Source: Coptis chinensis
Taxonomy: Eukaryota > Streptophyta > Magnoliopsida > Ranunculales > Ranunculaceae
Length of the DNA: 64,000 nucleotides
NCBI GenBank assembly: GCA_015680905.1
Contig: CM027384.1
Span: forward strand, 64,673,001-64,737,000
Direction: 5' to 3'
The notes beneath the pieces are model-generated. The model saw only the letters and a program-made list of their open reading frames with translations. It was not told where the DNA came from and made no database searches. The translations under genes were made by a program, and so were the position numbers. Below are positions 10,406 through 20,924 of this stretch, piece by piece (position 1 is the stretch's first letter; every line of letters begins with the position of its first letter).

Positions 10406-11300
10406 CTATGATATCTGTTCCATCCTCCTCCTTTCTCGCTTGTCCTCTATCTCTATCCCCGAAAGGAAGCTCTTAATGGGTTCCATCCACCCTGGCTCTT
10501 GTTCAGTAGTCAGCAATACCCCCTCTTCCTCTGCAGTACTCGGTTTGCTCAGCACCCTGACTTCGATGGACCTACCTTCGGTCCCAGGAAGAACCGTGGC
10601 AACATACGCCAATATATCGGCGTGTTTATTCTCTCCCCTGCCTAGATTAGCAAAATTGATCTTTTCGAATTGGCCTGCCCTTCTCCGCAATACCTCCAAA
10701 TATTTCACCATCCTAGGACATTGGGCCGCGAACCCTCCGTTAACCTAACATATTACCAAGTTCGAATATGAATACACTATCAGCTCTCTCACACCCAGAT
10801 CCCTGGCCAAGTCCAAACCTGCTATCACTACTTCATATTCAGATTCATTGTTTGATGCAGCAAAACCCAGCTTCATTGACAACTCTAGGTGAGTATTCTT
10901 ATGTGTGACCAACACCACCCCAATTCCATTCCCTGTATTGGTAGCAGACCCATATGCAAAGACTTTCCATCCATTTCAGATGTCCCAAGGATCCAGAGGG
11001 TCATGGTTTTGGTCCACTTCCTATTCCATAACCATCTCCTCCCCCCCAGGTGGGGTCCTCGGCCAGAAACTCGGCCAGGAATTCGGTCATAGCTTGTGCT
11101 TTCTCTGCGGTCCTGGCTTGATACTCAATGTCATAAGAACTCAGCATCACCGCCCATTTCAACATTCTCCCTAAATTTTCTGCATTCAGGGCCTACTTAA
11201 GCGGCAAGTTAGTCACTACTACCACCAAGTGAGCATCAAAATAAGGTTTCAATTTCAGCACATAAAATATCAAAGCCGAAGCAAACTTTTCAATTCTACC
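10406..11300 (-). pseudogene. Element D RNase H-type region, second half of pol, decayed
   Basis: The 101-codon frame 10,711-10,406 carries GRGENKHADILAYVAT, the C-terminal Asp motif of the Tat-type extra RNase H (compare EDNRHADSLDFLAS in element E). Upstream to 11,300 the reading is spread over several frames with stops; DIEYQARTAEKAQAMTEFLA near 11,100 matches the end of the first RNase H domain. RNase H removes RNA from the RNA:DNA hybrid during replication. Confidence 0.65.
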
Positions 11301-11320
11301 CTTATCAACATCATCTTGAT

Positions 11321-12376
11321 CTAGAAGTACACCGGCCTCCCTGCCTTGTCCACTACCCTTATCAACATTGAACTGATTGCATACTCTGACACCCCCAAAT
11401 GCAAATATAGCTTCTCCCTCTGCCCTGGGCGTAACAAGATCGGGGCCTTTCCCAAATACTCTTTTAACTCCTGGAAAGCGCTTTCATATGTCGCGGTCCA
11501 CTGAAAGTCGGTCGTCTTCCTCAAGAGTAAGTACAAAGGTCGGCACTTATCCGAGGACTTCAATATGAATCTATTGAGAGCTGCGACCCTCCCAGCCAAC
11601 CTCTAAACCTCTTTTACATTCTGCAGAGACAACATTTCCAACAATGCCCTCATCTGGTTTGGGTTTGCTTATATTCCGCGGTATGTGACACTGTATCCTA
11701 AAAACTTTCCTAATGTCACCCTAAATGTACATTTCTCTGGGTTCAGCATCAGTTTGTGTCTTTGCAATATAGAGAATGTTTCACTTAGCCCCGCCAAATG
11801 CTCCTCCTCGGTCATACTTTTTTCCACCATGTCGTCTATATAGATCTCCATTCCCTTTCTGATTTTACTCTCGAACATCTTCTCCCCCACTCTCTGAAAT
11901 GTGGCATTGGCATTCTTTAGTCCAAAATGCATTCTGGTATAACAGTATGTTCCCCCCTTCACTATGAACGCAGTCTTCTCTTGATTAGGGCCATACATCA
12001 CCACCTGATTGTAGCCCATCGATGCGACCATTAATGAGAAAATTTTAAATTCTGCAGTTCGATCCACCAACTCGTCTATCTGCGGCATAGGGTAGCAGTC
12101 CTTTGGGCACTCCTTGTTGACATCCGTAAAATCCACGCACATTCTGACTTTCTCGTTCTTTTGGGGACCACTACCACGTTTGACAGCCATTCAATAAACT
12201 TGCATTTGCGGATGATGCAAGCATCTTTCAACTTCTTTACCTCTTCTCGAATTCCTTGCGCGTACTGCGGTTTCACGCCCCTCATCTTTTGTTGGACTGG
12301 TCGGGCCCCTTCTCTCATATGTAATCTGTGACATGCGAACTCTAGATCCAATCCCGCCAAGTCCTAGATTGTCCAT
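11321..12376 (-). pseudogene. Element D reverse transcriptase remnant
   Basis: Frames 12,360-12,076, 12,190-11,669 and 11,599-11,321 together cover the polymerase. The middle frame has CVDFTDVNKECPKD, the palm motif YIDDM at about 11,829-11,843, and KFLGYSVTYRGI. The motif A segment reads FSLMVASMGYNQV where the family has LMDAxxGYNQ, so the first catalytic Asp is Val (codon at 12,026-12,028). The last frame covers the connection into RNase H (LNRFILKSSDKCRPLYLLLR). Even without the frameshifts this copy should be catalytically dead. Confidence 0.85.
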
Positions 12377-12558
12377 GCAAACGCATCGCTGTTCTCAGTT
12401 AGCAAGGCAATCAACTTCACTTTCCAATCTTTCGACAAACTTGTCCCAACATTCACAAACTTCTCCTCCTATGCGACCCTTATATTCACGACCTAAATCT
12501 CATCCATCGTCTTGGCCCGGACTAGCAGCTCCTTCTCGCCTGCTGCGGTCTGTAATTG

Positions 12559-13125
12559 CTATGCTAGCTTGTTGCCCTTTTCCGGCGCCTCTTTATCTGG
12601 TGCGCGGATTAAACCTTTTGCCGTCACCTGGTGGATGTTTTGTGCCACGACCTGATCACCCCTTATCTCATATGTTCCCCTATTAGTTGGGAAGCGGATC
12701 ACCTGGTAATAAGTGGATGGGGTGGCCTTCATCTTGTGAATCCATTTTCTGCCTAAGATCGTGTTGTATTGCGAGTTGGTATCTACTATCATAAAACGGG
12801 TAAAAACTGTCACCGGCCCTGCGGTCACCAGCAGTACCAATTCCCCGAACGGCTCTGTCATGCTGCCATTGAAGCTGAACAAGTTAGTTTGCGGGGGCTT
12901 CATCTGCTTCCTCTCAATGCCCATCTCTTCCATTGCGCCCTTGAACAACAGGTCCACTGAGCTTCCACAGTATATCAGGACCCTTTTTACCATGTAATTA
13001 CCCACCGCTATTGTGATCACCAGCGCATCCTCATGAGAAGAGATCACTGACTCCAGATCCTTCAAAGTAAACTCAATCCTGTCATCTCCTTTGCTGGCTC
13101 CTGGAGTAGGCCGCGGACTAGTCAA
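12559..13125 (-). pseudogene. Element D aspartic protease domain, active-site Asp lost
   Basis: A 188-codon frame with the Tat protease layout: FTLKDLESVISSHEDALVIT, then VLIYCGSSVDLLF, then RFMIVDTNSQYNTILGRKWI. The family active site is DxGSS; here the Asp is Tyr (codon at 12,970-12,972), one base change. The protease cleaves the Gag-Pol polyprotein. Downstream it runs towards the reverse transcriptase without an intact frame. Confidence 0.8.
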
Positions 13126-13140
13126 AATCTCATTTATCTA

Positions 13141-14236
13141 CTACAGACTAGCTGTCCTCCTCACCTTATCTCGGTGGGCATTCATTCCCAGTGTTTCTCC
13201 ACTAAAAATAACATTAATCATACCCAGGATCCTAGCCGTGGCAGGAACCCTTTCAGCTGGCTGCACTTCCTTGATGAACTCCTTCAACTTCCCTCTCTCA
13301 ATCATTCTTTCTACTAACCATTGCAACGCGAAGCACTCATTGGTGGCATGATTTCTGACCTGATGGTACGAACAAAACGGCTTTCCCTCTATTTCTCAGG
13401 GTATGTTCCGCGGAGCTTCGTAATACTGTTGTCTATTGATTAACAGTAAGATTTCTTCTAACGGTTTGTTCAACTGTGTTAGCTCTATTTCGTGATAAGG
13501 TTTTCTCTCTCTGTATTCTCTTCTAGCTTGATCCCTACCTCTTTCTGCTTTCTGTGTCTCCCCTCTGTAGACTCCCCCCTCTCGTGTCGCGGTCCTCTCT
13601 CGATCTCTCCGGTCATCCATTCCCACGACTTGTACTGACTTCTCTGGCTTCTTGTGTTCCTTACTATTCCTCTGCAAAATGTCCTCGTATTTTATATATC
13701 TCTCCACCTTCAGATACAAAGCATGTAAAGTAGTAACCTAGATCTTAGACACCGACTCATGAACTCTGGTTCCCTGTTTCAACCCATGCTGGAATGCTAT
13801 GACCGCGATGCGCTCATCCAGATTTTCCACTCGTAGCGACTTTTCCTTAAATCTGCACAGAAAATCCCTAAGTGTCTCGGCAGGCTTCTGCTTGACATTA
13901 AAGAGATCTGTGACATCTACTACCATCTTTTTTTGATGGATGAAGTGATTTACGAAGGCCTGCTCCAGTTCCTCAAACCTTCGTATACTCCGGGACTCCA
14001 GTCAATAATACCAGTCCGAGGCTCCCCCTTTCAAACTGGCAGGAACCTTGTTGCTTCCCTATCTCTTCTTGAAGCAACCTTGTTGCTTCCGCTGTCGTGT
14101 CCTCGGCGTCCTCCTCCTCCTCCACTTCTTCATTTTGAACACTCACTACTTCCTCCTCGATGGCTTCAGCCCTCACCTTTTTGGGCCTCCCTCTTCCTCT
14201 TCCTCTTGCTCTCCCTCTCCTAGCTACAGTAGCCAT
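13141..14236 (-). pseudogene. Element D gag remnant
   Basis: The N-terminus (14,236-13,973) is basic (MATVARRGRARGRGRGRPKK) followed by an acidic stretch. The Gag core appears in another frame from about 14,045: LKGGASDWYY, a stop, then RRFEELEQAFVNHFIHQKKM and KQKPAETLRDFLCRFKEKSL. The chain YLKVERYIKYEDIL follows at 13,719, and a zinc-type segment near 13,380-13,320 reads CSYHQVRNHATNEC before LQWLVERMIERGKLKEFI. Usual Tat Gags have a longer stretch between the basic start and the core, so an internal deletion is likely. At least two frameshifts and two stops are present. Gag forms the particle that packages element RNA. Confidence 0.75.
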
Positions 14237-14279
14237 ATGCTATTCTCTCACTTTTCTTAACAGATCGTAGACAAACTCG

Positions 14280-14297
14280 TCCCCAGAGACGGTGCCA
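14280..14297 (-). other. Primer binding site of element D
   Basis: Minus strand reads TGGCACCGTCTCTGGGGA, two bases inside the LTR end at 14,300. TGGCxCCGTCT sequences are usual in Tat elements (element E has TGGCGCCGTCTGCCGG). Confidence 0.75.
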
Positions 14298-14299
14298 AA

Positions 14300-14790
14300 T
14301 GTGTTTACCACAAATTTCCTTAATAGCTTCCTAGGTTTTTTCTCTTTTCCTTAGCCTCTCTTTCTCTCTTTTTTTCCCCCTTCCTCTTTTTCACTACTGT
14401 TCCTTTTTATATCATCCTCTTATCTACTCCTGTTCGTTGATCCTCCTTTCTATCCTTTAACCACTACCTTCCCACCTGTCCCCTTAGGGTTTCGCGGCCT
14501 GGCTATCGTGCTTCCCCTCTCTCTCTCTCTCTCTCTCTCCTTATCTCGCATCTGGTCTAACTCGAGGATCTTCCTGACGTTATTCCCTGCTGACATCACT
14601 TTAGGGTTTTGCGGACATGATTCCCTGCTTCGCTCTCCCATCTACTTACTCTGCTCTGGGCTAGATAACCTGCTACCTTAATAGTCATAAAATGGGTTAA
14701 TACAAAAGCACATATTAAAATCATTCAAAAGACAAAATCCGTGCATACAAACAAAAAGACGAAAAAGAAGAGCAAAAATTGCAACATACC
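14300..14790 (-). repeat. 5' LTR of element D (outer end uncertain)
   Basis: The inner end is TGTGTTTACC on the plus strand, next to the primer binding site. It contains a (CT) microsatellite at 14,516-14,540. No second copy of this LTR is in the window, so the outer edge cannot be fixed; a CA at 14,785-14,786 is one candidate. Confidence 0.5.
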
Positions 14791-15879
14791 AGACCAAGCG
14801 AGGCGACACCTTAACGCCTCAAATTAAATCAGATCTTGTATCTGCCAAGGAAATCCAAAACAAATTAACAAACTATCGATAGTTCTCATTCTGATATGTA
14901 CTGGGGGTTGCTTTGGTCAGTTACAGGGGTGGTCAATAGGTAGTTCCGATTCTAGCTCCTAGCTCTGGAGAAGCGAACTTCAATCACAAAGATTTCACTA
15001 TATTACTTATTTTTATTTTCTTACATCAAACATTCCTCTTTCTACTTCTGACTCTCGCACAGATAGAGATGGAGGTCGGGATTCCCTTTCTCAAGGTAGA
15101 GGGTGAAACCGGATCACCAGTCCATGCTGGCTTTCATTTACATAAGACATTTACACGACTAAAGAAAAAGGAAATAGGCCTTCTACGATAGACCGGGATA
15201 GAACTCCAAGCCCAAAACCATTAGCGAAGAGGCTTAGAAGAATTGACTGACAAGAGTACTACATGGACCACTTCTTTCCTTTCTCACTTTGATTGAAAAG
15301 CAAAGTGAAGTTCATGGGAGAGTACAACATAATCAACAACAAATAATCATATTGAATTGAAAGAATTGAAACCTGAACCCGGCTGGAGTCTCGGTCTTCG
15401 CTAGCTTCTCCATTGTTCCAATCTCAACTGCCAGTTCTCCGCTTCTTATTTTTCTCCTTAAAAAAACAACCTAACTATCAAATTCTACTTCGCATCCACC
15501 AATCAAATGTCTTCAATATTTGTTTTTTACTTTACTACAAAGAAATCAAAGGATTAGGCGCAAGATACGACTTACAAGATCTAAAGATGATGGTGAGCAA
15601 GTTGACTTTTTTTTTTTGTGTACTTAAGGGGGAGACCCTAATTTCCCCATTTAGTAAGGGGGAAATCCTAATTGGCTCATCTAGTGCACGGGGATAATAC
15701 TAGTTAACCTAAAAATAGATTCTAAGTGACAGAGTTTTAGTTTCTGCAGGCTTTCAGCCAACTTAGAGGTGAGCTAGTATTTTTGACTTTTTGAGTAAGT
15801 GGCCAATCGTGGGCTTGGGTAGTTGGAATTGGGATTAGAGAAACCAACATACGTAACAACACTTGTTACTATTTTCTTA
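14791..15879. other. Unassigned DNA between element D and CACTA end
   Basis: No gene or element recognised. The part 15,060-15,420 is more even in base composition than its surroundings and reads like plant mitochondrial sequence in style, but I could not confirm that. Confidence 0.4.
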
Positions 15880-16147
15880 AAATAGTGTCAAATAGTGACC
15901 CGGGTATATTGTTGTGCCTGGGCGCAAATACTTAAACGATAGTTGTCATGTTTTCCACTGCGCAAGTTCTCCACACATATACGCCTTTTTTAGAAAAAAA
16001 AAAACCATTGTGACCGTTTTGAAAACGCACGTCGCCAAAAACTTTTTAAAACAGTCATAAAAACACTTTTCTACCATTTGTGACCGTTTCGAACATAACA
16101 CACATAGCATTTAAAACAGTTACAAAAACCCTTTTTTTGTACTAGTG
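15880..16147. mobile_element. One end of a CACTA-type DNA transposon
   Basis: The right edge on the minus strand reads CACTAGTACAAAAAAAGGG (16,147-16,129), the CACTA terminal inverted repeat. Two subterminal copies of TTGTGACCGTTTyG lie at about 16,008 and 16,078, and a palindrome ACTATTTTCTTAAAATAGT near 15,870-15,890. No matching left terminus or transposase was seen, so the left limit is approximate. Confidence 0.5.
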
Positions 16148-16150
16148 TCT

Positions 16151-17037
16151 CCTCGTCTCAATTAATATGATTTGGTAGAATTCCTGATTATTAGTTGGTT
16201 GGTAAGTTCTTTCCTTTATAAGGGTTTGACTCCCTTTCATGTCATGGTTCTACGGTGTTTCACCGGCTTTATGTTTTAGCATTCTTATTGAGGAGCTTAT
16301 TATATGATGTTGTCGTTGATGGTTTAGCTTTTCAAGTTTTGATTCATTTTATGTCACAGTGGTGCCAAGTATTCAGGTGTTTTATTGACTCTCACCCCTA
16401 TCTCTTGTTGAGCTTTTTGGCTAAAAAGCACGAGCTTTCTATTCATCTCTCAAGTTGCAATCACATCATCACTGCACTATTCAATATTAGTCTCTCAGGT
16501 TACAGTCACATCATCACTGCACTACGTATTCATCTCTCAGTATTCATGAAACAGGTGTTATGTTTTCAGTTTGTGCTTGTGGTACAACTTCAATATTTAG
16601 GTTAGGCCATTGTCTACACCGATGGTTTCACTTTCCAGAACGTCTCATCTCAATAATTGTTTGAAATCTTCAACTAAAGGTAGTTCTATGCGAAAGGGGG
16701 AGCTATATTCTTATCTTTTCTTTCTGCCATTCAAGTTGTAATTTGCATAGTTTGCGGCATTACAGCTTGAGGGGGAGTATTATAATATATCTTATATGTA
16801 AAGTCCCACGTTTCTATAAGTGTTATAAGTGTGGACATCCATATCTAGTAGTTTCCATTATCATGTTTTGGGTTACTTCACACCTAAGGTAGGTTAGTAT
16901 AAATATGTAACTCTGGGTAGAGAACTTAACTCTCAAACTCAAACCCTAATCAATATCTCTCTCTCTTAATAACCTAACCTAATTATTCAAGTCTCTATTC
17001 TTCTCCATTCTTCTTATTGGTTTCTCTTATTACAACA
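16151..17037 (+). mobile_element. Ty1/copia 3' end remnant with LTR
   Basis: A polypurine tract TTGAGGGGGAG at 16,768-16,777 precedes a 260-bp LTR-like sequence. That sequence has copia features: GTCCCACGTT, a TATA box (TATAAATA at about 16,900), a polypyrimidine run and an end near TTATTACAACA. Upstream, 16,151-16,767 has no intact frame and includes a direct repeat of about 48 bp (16,446-16,485 and 16,494-16,533, CACATCATCACTGCACTA core). Confidence 0.55.
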
Positions 17038-17225
17038 ATGTCACAACTCTCCTAATATCACCAATAACATGGAATTTAACACTTTGCCCTCCAAAACCTG
17101 AGCAAAGGAAACATAAAGCTAACCATCATTGATACATCAACATTTGCAGAATGCATAGAAAAAAAAAACAGTAGCAGAATACTAATGCATTTGTAGACCA
17201 AACGCGTTCGATACTTAGATGTTTG

Positions 17226-17640
17226 TGTTGGATTTTATTGAATCCCTAAAGTTGTCCCAAATGATGGACACATGTCATGTATAATTAATGGTTTACAAAA
17301 CATGGGCTTATATAATGAAGTATCTAAATCCATGTTAATATTTTGGCAATTAGAAGTTGTTTATAATTATAGTCTAATTTTTATGGAAAATTATAATCAT
17401 TGTCCAATTAAGGAAACTGTCTTCTTCCACCACTCCAAGGTTAAGAATACACATTAGGGTTAGAGAAAAAGCTTATGGTGATAAACAAGTTCTTCTTCGC
17501 CGTTCTACACGTTTCATTCATCTAAAGTTGTGGATTAAGATATGTTTATTTATGTTAAATTATTGATTTATGATTGTTATGATGTTGGTGAGTTCATGCG
17601 ATTCAAGATCATTGGCTTAAGTTTAAGAATTGGTTTACTT
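17226..17640 (+). repeat. 5' LTR of element F
   Basis: Starts TGTTGGATTTTATTG. Compared with the 3' copy it lacks about 45 bases before AAGGTTAAGAA and has scattered substitutions, so the element is old. The exact inner end is unclear: the expected CA before TGGTATCAG is not preserved. Confidence 0.7.
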
Positions 17641-18552
17641 GTGGTATCAGTCGACTTGCTGTGAATTGTATGTTTCTCCCATTAATTTTATGTAATATTT
17701 TCTGAAATTTATAAATTTATCATTAAAAACCTGGTTTTGATCATTATATTATTTATTATATTATTTCAGTAATGGCTTCTTAACGTATTGAAGCCCACCG
17801 ACCTCAGATAATATCCATAAAGTGGTCGGTTGTTTAATTGCTGATTATGGAGATAGATCAAATTAAATTTTTGATAAACTTTTGCATCTCAGTTACCTAA
17901 TGATCGAATTTACGGAAACGTTCCACGTAATGGTCGTTTTTCTCCCTTGATAAGATCCATCGCCTATGGCAAAAACTCAAGAGAAGACCATTATAGAGTT
18001 TGTGTTTTCAATAAAGTTTTTATTAGGATCTTCCAGGTTATGTTTTTTCTCAGTAAATGACCAAATCCATATGGTTACAGAGACAAAATTTGTTCGTTTA
18101 TGAGTATTAAGTATTTAGAAAGCTTCTCCTGAGCATGTATTAAAACTTGATTGTTCAAAGTGTTCTTCGTCGGTTTCCGCCAAGCTAGTAATGACGGTGC
18201 CGGAATTGGTACTTATTAGTTCGTCCATATGTATTAGATTTACAAGGTTTGAAGTTATGGTTTCTATTTCATTAATTTCTTTATGGCGATATTCAAGGGT
18301 TCTTAAACCCTTAACCTTCCATTAGACTCCTTAATTGGTGCTGATGGTGTTTGTTAAGCCGCCGGTATGATAAGGTCGATCTGGTCATTATTAATGGTGG
18401 GTTTTGATCGATTATAATCCTTGGTATTTGTTTTCGGGTTATGGCGAACATGGGTTTCAAAACCCATTACTAATGACCTATGCGTGCTCATATGAAGAAG
18501 ATGAGATGATGCATGATGACATCATCACTATTTAGTTTGGGCATATGGCTTC
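17641..18552 (+). other. Element F leader, first part
   Basis: Begins with the PBS TGGTATCAG. No intact frame. A possible GTATGT to TTATTTCAG pair (about 17,668 and 17,761-17,769) precedes an ATG, which would fit a leader intron, but this is weak. Confidence 0.35.
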
Positions 18553-18555
18553 TTA

Positions 18556-18915
18556 GGGTCTATTTGTTAAATTTTAACTAATGGAAAGGAAAGGAAATAA
18601 GTGATCCATTATGGAAAGGAAATGAATGGAATAGAATGGTATGGAAACAGTTTTAAAATTGTGTCTGTTTGGTAAATTGTGGACAGGAAAGTAAATTGTG
18701 CCTATTTTTTTTTTTTTTTTTTCATTTCCTTTTCCTAAAATTTTTAGGTCTGGACCATGGACTCAAAACCATTTCCATTTCCCTAGTTTTGTTTCCGCAC
18801 GGAAAGCAGCCTTTCCTTTCCATGGGCAAACAAACAACAAAAAAACTATGGAAAATGTGGACCACACCTCTTTTCCTTTTCTTTCCCTAGCATTTCCTCC
18901 ACAACAAATAGGCCC
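18556..18915. mobile_element. Tourist-like MITE (PIF/Harbinger type)
   Basis: Left end GGGTCTATTTGTT and right end AACAAATAGGCCC form 13-bp inverted repeats with one mismatch. The flanks are TTA at 18,553-18,555 and TTA at 18,916-18,918, the 3-bp target duplication of this superfamily. It is 360 bp, has no coding capacity, and contains a run of 18-20 T near 18,705. Confidence 0.75.
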
Positions 18916-18918
18916 TTA

Positions 18919-19569
18919 AACTTAATTTTACTTTGGGCTTAAGTTTGCTTGATTTCATAATGCCCAACCCGCATATATTATTGACTTGGTTCTGACCAGT
19001 TTGGATTGAGCCATATTGACACTTAAGGACTGGATCCGGTTTGACCATATTGACTTGGTCAGGTCTGACCCATAAGGAGTGGTCCGGTTTTGGCCCATTA
19101 AAGTGGTCATTTATGTAGGCCCAATTTGTTTTTAGGCCCATTAACCTTCTTTTGGACACACAATACTCTTTTGAAGTCCGGTTTTAACGTATGAATAGTC
19201 ATTACGAAGCTTTTTGCAAGCCCTATGTATTGAACAACCTTGAAAGTGTTTTGAAGATTTAAAAATTCCGATATTAAAGTTGGAAGTTTATATAATCTTT
19301 ATAGCTTGCTAAGTTGGGTTTTTATTTATCAACTTATGTGCATTATTTGTTTTATTACGTTCAAAGCATGCAATATGATAGAATGAATATTTTTTTTGGT
19401 TTATTAATATTATTGATGTCTATTAATTTTCACTATATAGCTTATTACATAGTGAACTTTTTATCATGTACATTATGAAAGTACACACGTTATTCCGCTG
19501 CATGTTTAGTTTTCACTATGATTATGTATGTTAATAAATGTCATTTAACGATTTGGTACTCACAAATTA
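18919..19569 (+). other. Element F leader, second part
   Basis: No gene seen. It includes a short stretch rich in TTGAC-type words (about 18,970-19,060), possibly a further small insertion joined to the MITE. Confidence 0.3.
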
Positions 19570-20435
19570 GGCTGTATTAGTAGCTGCCACAGTGGTCCAA
19601 TAGTAAGATATTGTTAATACTTCATCGTATTATTGTTAGTGACATTGTATAATGTTATTTCTGAAGATGATTAAGGATCCATTGGGATTATAATAAAGTT
19701 AAAAGGTGATCATTTGGTAGTGCCCAGCTTTGAAAAGTTGTAAATATTATTAACATTACCGTTCTAATTAATTTAGGGTGATAATATGTACTAAAGAGTT
19801 AGATATAGAATTGATTACCCACAGGTAGCAGACCTATCTAATTTTGACATACTTAATGATTTAGCCCTAAATGTAAACGAACTTTTTGTATGTTGTGATA
19901 CACGCTTACAGGTGGTTTCATAATTATAATGTACGTTCATCGTCATAATATTATGGAGTGAACACCCCGTGTGTTACAGTACTCACCCACAGGTGGTATT
20001 GCAATGACACTATTATGTTCATCATTAGATTTTAATCTAAATTATAGATATTTGTGTTAATAATCAATGTTTTAATGTAGTGAGCATTATTTTGGTTATT
20101 AAAGTCCCAATTCATATACCATAAATTTTTACTTGTCAAAATCTAAGGTGTCGAATATTCATATTAGGTATAAGTTGGTGTTCACAACTGTAATTCCAAC
20201 TTTGTTCATGAATATTGAATTAAAACATTTAATTTATGTATAGTTTGGTATTCACCGCAGTGAACCAACTATGTTCTTGAATGTTATAATAGTGATAATA
20301 ATTGTTGTTTGTTTATTCGATTGTTTTGAGTTACCCACAGGTAGACCAAACATATAAGGTTGAATAAACATTAAGGGGTAATATGCATTCTTTGGTTAAA
20401 TAAGTATAGGATATCCACAGATACCATACTTATTT
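19570..20435 (+). repeat. Array of small hairpins with CACA-type loop in element F leader
   Basis: At least six modules share the core TACC-CACA-GGTA with paired changes: TACCCACAGGTA (19,817 and 20,332), CACCCACAGGTG (19,984), TATCCACAGATA (20,412), TTCACCGCAGTGAA (20,251). Several have a further outer stem, such as TTAGATA/TATCTAA (19,799-19,841), AAGTTGG/CCAACTT (20,172-20,202) and TAAGTAT/ATACTTA (20,401-20,432). Spacing is irregular, 60-190 bases. Stems differ in sequence but keep pairing, which argues for selected structure and not plain duplication. Confidence 0.65.
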
Positions 20436-20529
20436 GATTATCGAATAGGGACTTTATTATTATGCATCTTAAAGTTAGAGTTGAACGTAACTAAATGACT
20501 GTTATGTCTTCTTAGTTGTAGCATATAGA

Positions 20530-20742
20530 ATGTATAAATCTTCAGAGAATTGGAAAGAGTTTATAGAAAGATTAGCATATAATGTGATTCATTCGAATCT
20601 AAATTTGCTAATCTCATTTGTGTGTGGAGTGTATTATAGAAAACAAACCAACACACAAGAAACGAAAGCCACAATAAGTATCGACATTTATATATATACA
20701 TTTTGCCACTTTGTATTTCGTTGTGAGATATATCTCGCATAA
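20530..20742 (+). pseudogene. Short unrecognised frame in element F (possible gag/protease remnant)
   Basis: A 70-codon open frame, MYKSSENWKEFIERLAYNVI at its start. It lies where gag or protease should be, between the leader and integrase. I do not recognise it; the rest of gag and protease is missing or too decayed to see. Confidence 0.3.
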
Positions 20743-20924
20743 AGATGACAATTTACATTAACATTAAGATTGTATTCCTATCTTACATAATAAATCTCTA
20801 CTAGTGTGAGTCGTTAAGATTTACATTATTGAGATTGTAAACAACTAAACAAACAAGTGAAGACTGTCAAAACAAATTGAAGTGGTGCAAATTAAAATAA
20901 AGGTCAATGTACTAGACTAATAAT

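Larger units (their letters stand above)
5943..14790 (-). mobile_element. Element D: Tat-lineage Ty3/gypsy retrotransposon with antisense ORF (5' LTR present, 3' end displaced by element C)
   Basis: Minus-strand order from the right: LTR, primer binding site, gag, protease, reverse transcriptase, RNase H region, integrase, a tandem repeat array, and a gene on the opposite strand. This layout, the protease/RT sequence style and the antisense ORF place it in the Tat lineage. All coding parts are broken by frameshifts or stops. The antisense gene is cut at 5,943 by element C, so the rest of D, including its 3' LTR, lies left of C. The outer edge near 14,790 is an estimate. Confidence 0.8.
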
